A program made the translations under genes and the position numbers. A stretch of 64,000 nucleotides of DNA from Symsagittifera roscoffensis. Its lineage: Eukaryota > Xenacoelomorpha > Acoela > Convolutidae. The notes under the pieces were generated by a model. That model saw only the letters and a program-made list of their open reading frames with translations, had not been told where the DNA came from and searched no databases. The stretch covers positions 48,364,381-48,428,380 of the forward strand of contig NC_087065.1 in assembly GCF_963678635.1 (NCBI RefSeq), in the 5' to 3' direction. This document shows positions 33,538 through 43,060 of this stretch, in pieces. Numbering within the stretch: the stretch's first letter is position 1; each line of letters opens with the position of its first letter.

Positions 33538-34270
33538 TTACCTTCTCAGATTTTGAATGGAAATAGTTCCTCTGTGCTTCGCTTTGTCATTCTTGTTGAT
33601 AGCAAATTTAGGTGGTATTTGAGTTGCTTCCAAAATGGTACAGCAAACATCTGAAAAGTCGGTATTTTTTCTCTTTAGTGCACACACAAAGTCTACAATA
33701 GATTCTTTTGTGTCTCGATTATCTACTATAATTTTTTCAGACTGACTTAGTTTATATCTAGGAGAAATCAAAATTAAATCAATAAGTTGCTTATTGTTAC
33801 TCGTTTTTGACCTAACATTTACAGCCGTGTGAATAGAATCAAAGTCTTTTGAGACAATTTCCTCTTTTTCCTGCTTTTGTTCAAACTTTGGCTTTTTGGA
33901 AGCGTACTTTGTGGTTGATAAAGTGATTGTTCTAATAAGGAATTAGAACAAACTGATCCATACTATGTCAAGCGTTTATTGACAAGAGGAGTGAAAAGAG
34001 ATATTAGTTGTGAGAATTGAGGCGAGCTGAAAAAAGTTCTTCTTTCAAGCATTGAAGTTCTCTTCGTGTGACTTCTGATATTTCTCTTCGATGTTTTTTC
34101 AGAAATCCTGTAGCTCGCTTCGTAGCAAATTTACTAGACATTAACCGAGGAACTGAACGAAACTTTTTGGACAATGGAGGGTGAATTGTTTTTGAAGTTT
34201 ATGGGAAAATGTGTGAAACATTGAGCGTATAGAGACGTATTGTATGTACATTGTCCAAAAATTTTGTTTC
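33538..34270 (-). pseudogene. Unassigned ORF between ATPase and integrase, copy U2
   Basis: This corresponds to 26246-27000. The open piece 33771-33538 carries KLSQSEKIIVDNRDTKE and a basic end. Further upstream, frames change several times. The U1 stretch tttactacgtct near 26800 is deleted here. Function unknown. Confidence 0.38.
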
Positions 34271-34289
34271 TGTTCCTGTTGGTAAAAAA

Positions 34290-34960
34290 ACTTTGATAGA
34301 ATTGAACCTGTTTGTGCAAAACTTTAGCGAGTCAACTGTTTTCAGAGTTATATCAATGAGCAAATGACCATATGGAATAGATGTTGCATCTTGATACTAC
34401 TCTTTCAACTGAGATCCTAGACCTAGTTGTTGACTAAATGTATTGATTAATAAAACATCTCTCAGTGACTTGAGCATGACTTTGTATATTTTTTGTAACT
34501 CTACATCTCTTCCCAATTTGCTTTGATGAAACAATTTATGCTTTGTGTACATATTGTACCAAGTCCCGTGTCTTTCAGCAGTATCGTTTTTTACAATCTG
34601 CTTAGAATTTGAAATTTTTTCACAAGAGTCATCAAATAATAACAGAAATGTTGTTATAATATTGGGAAGGTTTCTAATAAGTTCACAGTCACATCCTTGG
34701 ATAAATATAAAGTTTTTTATTTGCATTTGTCCATAAAGAGAATGATAATGTTGATAAAAGTAGAAAATTTTGTCAACTTTGGGTTGAAATGCTACCCAAG
34801 CTGTTGTTTCTTCACATGCACTGGATAACAATAATCGAACAATTGCACAGGCTTGTGATAAACCTATTAAAAAATGGCAAAGAAAAACTAAAACAGATCT
34901 TCTACGCGCACGTCCAAAAAACTTCCATAATTTTTGTTCATGATTCTCTTCATCAAACAC
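34290..34960 (-). pseudogene. Packaging-type ATPase (FtsK/A32-like), copy U2
   Basis: The frame 34960-34397 (188 codons) is the longest of the viral block. It ends at a TAG, after which the same frame continues for about 35 codons with YQDATSIPYGHLLIDI. Recognisable blocks are a hydrophobic Walker B-like strand FLLLFDD (about 34630), KLFHQSKLGRDVEL (34530-34490), and NTFSQQLGLGS before the stop. This matches the order of the genome-packaging ATPase of Polinton/adintovirus elements. Walker A, expected near 34860, reads GLSQACAIVRLLL and lacks the GK[ST] core, as in U1. The TAG is also shared. ATP hydrolysis would be impossible, so both copies descend from an already dead gene. Confidence 0.6.
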
Positions 34961-35044
34961 TAATTTTCATAAATTTAAATGCTTGTCAATTTCATCACCA
35001 ATCTCGATTTTGGAATGCAAAAACTGATAATGATTAATATTTAA

Positions 35045-35571
35045 ATTTCAAAAATACAAGATATACAAAACGATCTATATGATTTATATACTATTAAAAA
35101 ACATTGGTTCTATGTTCCGTATGCAAATGCTTTTCTTTTTGCACAGTGATGAATTTTTGGATGTCAAAACGGTTAGTTGACACAACTTCAATCATATTCT
35201 CCATGTTTGAAAATCTATTTATGAATTTTTGGGCATGCGTTTTAATACAGATTTTTAACCTTTGTTTCCAAAATTTTTGACAGAATTTTACATTTTTCAG
35301 AAAAGGAAAAAAAATTCGAAAAATGCAAAAAAAATTTCGATTCTGGAGCATTTAATTTTTTCATTATTTTTTCAACCTCAATATATTTTTCATAATCACT
35401 GCTCTAATTGATTCTTCAAAGATGATCCGTACAAGAAGTAGAATGAGATGTTGCTTTGTCTTTCTTGGAAGAAAGAATTGAATATCCAACAATTTGTTCA
35501 TTTTTATAAACTCCTAACTCTTCCACTTTTTTGTTTTCAACACAGTCAATATCCAAAACAACCAGACTCAT
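35045..35571 (-). pseudogene. Possible exonuclease-like ORF, copy U2
   Basis: ATG 35571 opens MSLVVLDIDCVENKKVEELG. The LDID start resembles motif I of DEDD exonucleases, which is usually D-x-E. The frame meets two stops (TGA, TAG) at about 35424 and 35412, both also in U1, then continues through YEKYIEVEKI. The C-terminal part, in a shifted frame, keeps regularly spaced Cys and His that suggest a metal site (for example HHCAKRKAF at about 35135). I have seen this gene type next to Polinton-like capsid genes but cannot name it with certainty. Confidence 0.4.
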
Positions 35572-35610
35572 GATGTTAATTGTTTTTGCTGAAACTTTTG
35601 TTTGAAATGA

Positions 35611-35960
35611 CTAACGTTCAAACAATGCAAAAACTGTTGAAGCAAAAGTTTTAAAATATAAACAGAAAAGCAATCCATTCACGTGACCAAGAAAATAAGA
35701 ACTAAGAAATCTAGGTAAAAAATAACAATAACCAGTTCCCTTATGTGTAGTAGGCTTTACAGATCCAGCTGCATGATGCAGAATTGCAAGAAGTCTGAAG
35801 ATTTTGGAATTTGCAAAAAAACAATCGATGCAGGATTTTCCGTATCCAATTAGACCCCCAAAAGAAAGTTTTCGGTCCATTTCTTTCAAATTTATGCTCG
35901 GGCCTGAAAACAAAACAAGTACAAAGAAAATAACTTTTTTTTTTCGATTTGGTGAAAAAT
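35611..35960 (-). pseudogene. Unassigned Cys/Phe-rich ORF, copy U2
   Basis: The frame 35913-35611 (100 codons) shares GTGYCYFLPRF and FLGHVNGLLFCLYF with U1. It starts shortly after a TTTTCAG acceptor-like sequence. The two copies differ in the N-terminal frame. No family recognised. Confidence 0.35.
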
Positions 35961-35991
35961 CATGCTACCCAAATCCAAATTTCTGAGAACT

Positions 35992-36210
35992 TCAATCAAT
36001 ATCTGAACGTTCATTTTCTACAGTGCTTTCGTCAATAATGATATAAATTTTTTTGAATGTTTCTACAAAAAAAGAAACCGAGGGGATAAAATCAACCATT
36101 TTCTTATATTTATTATACACTTTATTATACATTCTATTAAACTCTCCTTTTTTACTGAATTTTTTGATAAATTTTCCCAGTTTTTTCTTTCGTACGATAT
36201 TCCATAACAT
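35992..36210 (-). CDS. Small basic ORF with VDFIPSVS motif, copy U2
   Basis: A 72-codon frame, Lys-rich in the first half (RKKKLGKFIKKFSKKG), then KMVDFIPSVS, a hydrophobic YIIID and an acidic end. A diverged relative with LVDFIPSVS lies just beyond the satellite at 37030-37219. The recurrence of this motif argues that it was once coding. Function unknown. Confidence 0.35.
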   Translation of the reverse strand: MLWNIVRKKKLGKFIKKFSKKGEFNRMYNKVYNKYKKMVDFIPSVSFFVETFKKIYIIIDESTVENERSDID

Positions 36211-36307
36211 TTATTTTCTAATAACAAAACGATAACCTAGAAAATTTTTAGGTCTTTCAATATGCAAGTTCCACTCAAATCAAAAAAACGAAAGATAGTT
36301 CAATGAG

Positions 36308-37027
36308 AGTTGACCTGATGCAAGTTAGGTTGACTCAAGGCGATCCTTTATGGTGATCCTTAGAAAGGTGGTCCATCTAAGATGGTCCATCTAAGAGTTG
36401 ATCTAGCTTTGGTTAGATTGGCTCAAGGTAGTCCTTAATGGATTACCTGAGATTCCCGAAAGATAGTTCAAAGAGAGTTGACCTGATGCAAGTTAGGTTG
36501 ACTCAAGGTGATCATTTATGGTGATCCTTAGAAAGGTGGTCCATCTAAGATGGTCCATCTAAGAATTGATCCAGCTTTGGTTAGATTGGCTCAAGGTAGT
36601 CCTTAATGGATTACCTTAGATTCCCGAAAGATACTTCAAAGAGAGTTGACCTGATGCAAGTTAGGTTGACTCAAGATGATCCTTTATGGTGATCCTTAGA
36701 TAGATTGTCTATCTAAGATGGTCCATCTAAGAGTTGATCTAGCTTAGGTTAGATTGGCTCAAGGTAGTCCTTAAAGGATTACCTTAGGTTCCCGAAAGAT
36801 GGTTCAAAAAGAGTTGACCTGATGCAAGTTAGGTTGACTCAAGGTGATCCTTTATGGTGATCCTTAGAAAGGTGGTCCATCTAAGATGGTTCATCTAAGA
36901 GTTGATCTAGTTTAGGTTAGATTGGCTCAAGGTAGTCCTTAATGGATTACCTTAGATTCCCGAAAGATCGTTCAAAGAGAGTTGACCTGATACAAGTTAG
37001 GTTGACTCAAGGTGATCCTTTATGGTG
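36308..37027 (+). repeat. 168-bp satellite array, about 4.3 copies
   Basis: Monomers start at 36308, 36476, 36644, 36812 and 36980, exactly 168 bases apart. Each monomer is itself a dimer of related halves of 88 and 80 bases, both beginning near gagttga and containing a ctcaagg-tccttaatgg-like core. Inside the first half the word tggtccatctaaga occurs twice. Confidence 0.97.
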
Positions 37028-37029
37028 AT

Positions 37030-37219
37030 GGGATGAAACCGAGGGGATGAAATCAACCAGTTTATCAAACTCTTCTTTTTCCAACTGAAGTTTCTGATTG
37101 TTTTTCCAAGTGTTTTCTTTTCTTCGATACTCTCCAAGATCTAATTTTTTTAAAATCTGAACAAAACTGTAAGCAAAAACTTCTGGACTTTTTTCTAGAT
37201 TGTTATGAAAACGTTCCAA
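37030..37219 (-). pseudogene. Diverged relative of the VDFIPSVS ORF
   Basis: A frame of about 60 codons from ATG 37219 runs through a charged helix (EYRRKENTWKNNQKLQLEKE) to KLVDFIPSVS and then runs into the satellite. It resembles 35992-36210 at its C-terminal end. The satellite expansion or a duplication break truncated it. Confidence 0.35.
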
Positions 37220-37385
37220 TTTACTTTAAGGCTTTAAAACAAAATTTCTGGAAAAACCAATGTTTCAATTCATACTGCTCAGCTTAAAAAAATTCAAAAA
37301 ATGATGATGGTTAAGAAGATGAATAGTTGAATTACATGACTATAAAAACATCACTCAGCAAAATTGTTAAACCTTGCAGTTCTCA

Positions 37386-37870
37386 ACAAACATAAAGTCT
37401 CCCATGACCTCGATTTCTGATGTCGATTTCTTTGAATTCGTTCAAATTATAGTTGACATAGACAACTTGCTTCAAAACTTCGTTCTCCTTTGCAGTGAAG
37501 AGTCGAACCTGAACGTAAGGTGGCTTGTTCACAGTGTACTTCTTGATTGAGACCCACACTCTTCTCTTCTCCTATGTTGCTATGTCATACACTGCATGGC
37601 AGTTCGCAAGTTCCTGCTCCATGGTTGAGTCTTTGTCAGAATAGGGTTCCAATAGAGGAACAAGTCCAAAGTTTTAGGCATCGTGAATAACAGTATTCAG
37701 TATTGCTGATTTTCTTTCTTCTTCTTTTTTAACAAAACAAACTTGCTGGGATTTTTCGTTTTGTTCCGATTCATTTTTCTTTAGCAGTTTGAAACAAGGT
37801 TCAAAGTAATTTTTCCGTTGTATTGTTTTTGGGACTTTTTTATTGTTTTTTGATGTTTAGCAAAAGTAAA
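37386..37870 (-). pseudogene. Unassigned ORF with one or two stops
   Basis: On the minus strand, one frame from about 37681 to TGA 37386 has a single TAG at about 37577. It reads through KKYTVNKPPYVQVRLFTAKE and YNLNEFKEIDIRNRG, with normal amino-acid composition. A Lys-rich piece precedes it in another frame. No family recognised. It lies between the capsid block and the PolB-like gene, so it may be another viral gene. Confidence 0.4.
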
Positions 37871-39590
37871 ATAGCTAGGAAGGATATCTTTCCGCGCATA
37901 CATTTTTGATTGAGACTCAGAGCGAACTGATCAGAAGTAGATATTTCAACATAATGATATTTGAAAACAGAGAGAGAATAGGAAATGTTGATGACTCACT
38001 GTACATTCCAAATAACATAGTATTACCTTATATGGAATAGTGAGTAGATGATGATCCAAAAAATGGATATTGGGTAGGTGCTAGAAATACTATCCAAGTA
38101 ATTCAATGTAGATAAAAAATCATTTTCAACAAATATTCGGTGATGGGATCTGCTATGTGTCAAGCACATCCCACTTTTTAATCGGATTACAATGCAAAAT
38201 ATTTTTTTTATCTCTGTCTCAGAAAACTTAATGAGAAATTCCTTGATACTCAAGACTACTGTGTAGCTAATCATTCATCATTCTGCCCAGTGGAAAATTG
38301 CAAGCTTCGGTTAAAATTAATCGGATCAACGTCCAATCAAATTGTGCAAAGATTAGATAAATATCATTTAATTACCAAATTGTTGACTGTATTATTACTT
38401 TTTACAGAAAAATAATTTATTCCAATACTGTTTCATCGAGAGGTGAAGTTTCCAATCAATTGAATCGTGCAACATGAATTATTGAATACCAGAAAAAATA
38501 CCCAATGTTGCAAAAAAAATGCCTGCTGCGAAAAAAAATCAAAAGACTTCAATTCAGCTCTTCCCAGAAGCTTGCCTCTACTTAGACTCTTGGATCAACT
38601 TTTTTGAAAACCATTCGAAAAAATCAAAACTCAAAATACGAGTCTAACTTGTTGAAAACTGTTGCTTGTTTCATTGATGCTTATGGTTCTCTATATAATG
38701 AAAGTGTCTTTTTTTTCAATTAAAAATTGGATTTTTGTTTATAGAAATCCTAACTATCAATTTTTTTTCAATATAAAAAGATTCTTTTAACACGTTTGCA
38801 GTTTTTTTTCAGCAATAAAAAAATTGATTTGAATTCAATTAAGTTTTTTTAAAAAATGCAAAACTTGTTTTGCTTTTTATTAAGTGTGCAGAAATTTTTA
38901 TGAAGTATTTGTGTGAGAGGCAAGTTTTTTCGTATTTTTTGAGAAAACTTATGCAAAAACCTAACTTATTTTTTCTTAAGTAAGGTAATTTTCTTAAGTA
39001 AAATGAAGCAATTTTTTTGTGGAAACTTGTTAATTTGATACTTAAAAACTTTCATTAATGATGACTTTGAGTGCTATTCCCAATCTTAATACATTTCTGA
39101 TAATTCTGATCAGAATGCACGCAAAAAATTTTTTTTAAAGATCAAATTTCGAGCAAAGAAATTCATAAATTTTAATTATCAACGGTGCAAGAAGTTTAAA
39201 ATGCAACAAAATTAATGAAATTCTTTTTTAAATGCGAAATGTTTATTTGATGTTTTAACATTGTGTGCTTATAATTAACAATGTGAAAATTTTTTGCATG
39301 ATGCAAAAATTACTGTAAAGTTTTCAACATCTTTGCAAAATTTGTAATGATTTTTTTTATCATGTGTGCAAAAACGTTGTCAAACTTTTTACAAAATCAT
39401 AAAATTGTTTCAATTTCAATAACATGTTTGCAAAAAAATGATGTAAGACTATTTGCCAATTGGAAGAATTAATTTGGTTTTTAATCAGTGGGTAAAGTTC
39501 TTTGAAAATTTTTTCCATGATCTCTTACATTATGTCTTTGTTCCTAATTCTTTTTAAAAAATCCAGATGCAAAAAAAAATTTAATTAAAA
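37871..39590. other. AT-rich interval without a recognised gene
   Basis: Long A and T runs and frequent gcaaaa/ttttgc words dominate. I see no frame with convincing composition. A minus frame at 38274-38023 is hydrophobic but isolated. Confidence 0.5.
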
Positions 39591-39599
39591 AACACTAGA

Positions 39600-40055
39600 C
39601 AACAACCAAACTATTTGCAAGTCAAAGAGCTGTCGAGCAGCTGACAAATTTTGCAAGTTCTCAAAAAAGCGTTGGTTCAGTGAACCCCTCATCCTCTTTG
39701 ACTGTAATTGGGTTCTCCACAGAGCCTTCTTCTTCCCTCGGAAAAAGGAAATCGTTTCCAGGTTGAGCCACATATCTGGAGTCAGGAACCTCGGGTTAGT
39801 CCATACCAACTTGTTCTGCAGTCTGTGACATCATTCCCATCGTTCCAAGCTGATTCTCAGTGATGGGGACCTGCATCAGGGTATGTTAACTGAAGTATCT
39901 CCTCGTGATTTCTATCATGTGCCACAGTTAAATTGGGACATCCATTTGAGCCCAGAAAATCTCAGAGACTGACTCAAGCGCATTGATTGTCATCATTTCT
40001 GGTAAAAATTCAATCGAGTATGTGAGATTGTTATTCTGAAAGGAGAAGATAAGTC
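39600..40055 (-). pseudogene. Unassigned ORF with acidic C-terminus, possibly spliced
   Basis: On the minus strand a TTCTCCTTTCAG acceptor-like sequence at about 40045 precedes a frame with EFLPEMMTINALESVSEIFW, ending TAA at 39928. Shifted, the sequence continues with ENQLGTMGMMSQTAEQVG (about 39855), one TAG, then RYVAQPGNDFLFPREEEG and an acidic end, to TGA near 39660. Composition is protein-like throughout, with two frame breaks. Unknown family, again between capsid block and PolB-like gene. Confidence 0.4.
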
Positions 40056-41055
40056 CGAGAAATGAGTTACTGAGTAAAGGAATATAACACAAGGAATATG
40101 ACTGATTTAGAGCTGATAATGGAGCTAGTTGAAGGTGGTTAAGTTGAAAAAAATATAGATTTTTACTTAAAAATGAGTAGTACCTGCAACTCAAATGTGT
40201 GGGTTTAACCAATCAGAGTAGATTTTCTGTATATGGAAGGTAGCCGTATCCAATATCAGAATTCAGCTTCTTTTTAGGGAAATTTTGATAAAAAGTGGTA
40301 TCCATTCAGAAATAGAGTTCCACTAAAGGCGTTTTTTACAATTTCGAGTTTCCAGTAACAAAAACTGTTTAACTATTTTAGGCTGTCGTATCCAATCAAA
40401 AACACTTAAACTTTTGAAGACTAAAATCTTCCAAATAAGTACAAATGTACACAAAGGAAACTGCTAAAATAAATGACCACAGGTTGTTTGCTGTGCAAAT
40501 AAGAAAAAATGCCGATGTAGATAACAAGAGAGAAAACTAATAAAAGTAGCACTTCCACGTGTTTCCTCATCATCTCATGTGAATTGTTTGCACATAATCA
40601 ATGAAAAATTGTTGATTTTTGAATAGATAGTCAAATTGTTTGATTTTGATTTAAATTTAAAACTCATGAATTTTTCAAAGCACATCCCTAGAAGTTTTAT
40701 ACAAAACTTATCATGCAAGATTTTGAACTTTGAAAATGTTTAAAGGAAAGGAGGAAAAAAGAACTTTGCTGCGGCGTTTTGGCAAATTTGGAAAATGGAT
40801 AGGAAATAAAAAGAGTCTTTGAATTTTTATCATATGACTTTTTTAATAACTTCACATTTTCCGAAAATCAATAAAATTTATTTCCTTGCCAAGTGTAATT
40901 CAGCCGTAAATTTTCAGTTTTGATTCTCAAGCTTTGGTTTAAAAATTAAGTTTTGATTGAGAAAGTCTCCCTGAAAAGGTTTTTGCTTAGTCGGAGAATT
41001 CTATTTTGGACAACATAGACATCCAAAAAGTTGTGAAAAACGTGAGAACTTACAA
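40056..41055. other. Interval without a recognised gene
   Basis: AT-rich. No convincing frame or repeat was seen, apart from the 5' extension of the preceding minus-strand frame. Confidence 0.45.
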
Positions 41056-41215
41056 TTAGTTTATCAATAAGGAAATCAAATAGATTATTTTACTTTTTCT
41101 TGAAGAGTAACTCGAGAAAAGACAATTTTCAAATAATGCTTGTATTTCATCCAAAGTTATGTCTAGTAACTGCTGAATCTGACTGGTTGAAACTTTTTCT
41201 GGAAAAAAACTACAA
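41056..41215 (-). CDS. Possible short exon, minus strand
   Basis: After an acceptor-like TTTTTTTCCAG at about 41206, a frame reads EKVSTSQIQQLLDITLDEIQ, an amphipathic helical pattern, and closes at 41056. The upstream part of the long frame (to ATG 41343) is only a translation of the promoter repeats and is not counted. If real, this would be the first leftward gene from the promoter region. Confidence 0.25.
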
Positions 41216-41241
41216 CTTTCGAACGAAATTTTCGTAGAAGA

Positions 41242-41419
41242 TGACGTCATTACCGTAGAAGAAAAATCGCGTGGGTGGGACGTCACTTCTATTTGACAAA
41301 TGACGTCATTTCCATAAAAACAAAATTGCGTAGGTGTTGACATTATTTATGTAGAAGAAATGACGTCATGACCAAAAAAGGATAATTGCTTAGGCGATTT
41401 CGTCATTGTTAGTATAAAA
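41242..41419 (+). promoter_or_regulatory. Promoter-like array: three CRE/ATF repeats plus TATA box
   Basis: Perfect TGACGTCA palindromes lie at 41242-41249, 41301-41308 and 41361-41368. Each heads a repeat of 59-60 bases with a shared middle (a/g-rich run, then tgcgtaggtg or a close variant) and a weaker CRE-like site (GGACGTCAC at 41278, TTGACATTA at 41337, TTCGTCATT at 41399). TATAAAA follows at 41413-41419. The array sits immediately upstream of the rightward PolB-like gene and upstream of the leftward block. The layout is that of a compact viral promoter. Confidence 0.7.
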
Positions 41420-41473
41420 CGGTTAATTCATTGGATTGAATCGTTAGTTTTGTTCGCCAATTAGAAACAATCA

Positions 41474-42755
41474 AATGAAGTTTAACTCAAAATTTACCAG
41501 TCGTTATTTCACGAAAAGAAAAAAGTAAAATTTTTTTTGCAATTATTCTATTGGTACTTTAAGTTTTTTTTTAAACAGTTTCAAAAACCAATTTTTTTTT
41601 TCAGATAGTTCCTTCTCTTAGCAGCAACTGGAAAGTGAAGTGAGGAGACTGTGGAAATATGCATAGTTGTCAATACGCAGCTCAACACGGGAAAAATTGT
41701 TCCAAACGAGTTATTTTTTGTCCTGATTGTAATTATTTTACTTAAAGTCAGCAAGAAATGAACTATCATATGGCTAAGAAGCATGCTTAACCAAATTCTC
41801 AGCAGTCGACTCTTTGATTTTCCAAGTTACTTTTTCTCTAACAACATCGGAGAAAGAAACATGGAGCAAAAAAAAGCAAACCTAGTGATCTGGAACAACA
41901 TTGTGGAGGAAGAAGGGGGGAAAGGTGAAAAATTGATGGAGGATGTCCAAAAATTCAAATGTCCAAATTAGATACTAGAACAATTAATGAGAAACTTGAA
42001 CAAGTCTTGAACAAGCTCGATGCTGCCGCTAAAATCAACATTGCTCTGGATTTTGTTCTTCAACATATTGAGACTGGTAAATCTCGGTATTTCTACGCCC
42101 ATGAAAACATTACTTTGTTTGAAAAATCTCATTTGCTTTGCACTAAACAGACTTGATAACAATTGAAGAGAAAGAAGAATTTTTCGATATTGTGGAGCAA
42201 TGTACACAAGAACGCCAAAACACAAACTGGAGTTTCAAGTTGATTACTAACGTTACAATTTCTGTTCCTTTGTTGAAAACATACCAATGTGAGGTCCAGA
42301 CTCTGTTTTACGTGAGCTTTACTACGACATACGCAAGTGAACTGTCTCTTACTAACAAAGACAAGGAACCATACAAAGATCATTTGTGTCTTTTTAGCGC
42401 ATTGGCCAGGTGCATGAACGGACTTAATGATCTCAACTCTCACACTTCTAGATACTTTAATCAATTTGTGTCGAAGTCAGATCATGATCCTAAAATTTTT
42501 CATGGAGTTATAGTAGAACACCTACCTATTGTTGAGGAAATTGTGCCAAGAAACATCTTCGTATACGACTTTGATATCGAAGAGAGCGAATATGCAGGAG
42601 AACTACTGAGACTCAAAAGTCATATCATTCATACAAATGATATAGATAGCTTCTTCAAGTGTTTTCGGTGTCCTAGTTGTGACACTATCTTCAGTAAATC
42701 CGAAAACTTTAACAAACATCTTCTGAAATGCAAGGATCGAGCGAGGCATATCTAG
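41474..42755 (+). pseudogene. PolB-like protein, N-terminal region only
   Basis: A short frame from ATG 41474 ends in AAAAGTAAAA, and a TTTTTTTTCAG at about 41604 suggests a leader intron. From ATG 41658 there are finger-like Cys/His pairs (FCPDCNYFT, then HMAKKH) with two stops. Frames 41959-42156 and 42153-42755 (201 codons) follow. The last contains LCLFSALARCMNGLNDL and a C2HC finger, CPSCDTIF...HLLKC, residues 173-193. This arrangement resembles the region before the exonuclease domain of protein-primed PolB in Polinton/adintovirus elements. No exonuclease or palm motif is present. Similarity ends at the stop 42753. Three or more frameshifts mark it as dead. Confidence 0.5.
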
Positions 42756-43060
42756 ATGACAGATTAATTGTAACAAAAGGGTAAAAAGACACACACAAAG
42801 AGTAATTACATAAGGTGTCAATACTTTCTACAGAGAGATGCAAGTTTTCATGTGAACATGTAGTGTGGCTTCGCTACAAGATAAATAGCGAAGACACTAA
42901 ACAACTAACGCGTAAAACCAACCTATTACATAAAAGAATTACAGTTGTTTAACCCAAAAAAAATTGAACAACTTAACGATACATCAACACACAAAATACA
43001 TACCGAAAATCGCAAAAACAGCATTCACACCAAAACCATTGCTATAAAATTCAGATAACT
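42756..43060. other. Unassigned spacer between PolB relic and gypsy relic
   Basis: AT-rich, A-rich on the + strand towards 43060. It holds nothing I recognise, and neither the missing PolB part nor an LTR is visible. Confidence 0.5.

Larger units (their letters stand above)
29615..37030 (-). repeat. Tandem unit U2 of the adintovirus/Polinton-like structural block
   Basis: This is the second copy of U1, with the same gene order and mostly the same lesions. Private changes include a deletion of about 95 bases in the hexon-like gene, a nonsense codon in the core-like gene and more satellite monomers. Confidence 0.92.

Noticed and set aside
36308-37027. Regularly spaced repeats considered as a CRISPR array
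   Set aside because: Monomers are contiguous and 168 bases long with no unique spacers, and the sequence is eukaryotic. It is a satellite.
38023-38274. 83-codon minus-strand ORF
   Set aside because: No motif, no relative in the window, and surrounded by AT-rich non-coding sequence.
41056-41343. 95-codon minus-strand ORF starting at ATG 41343
   Set aside because: Its first 40 residues are a translation of the CRE repeats. Only the part after the acceptor-like site at 41206 is kept as a weak exon candidate.
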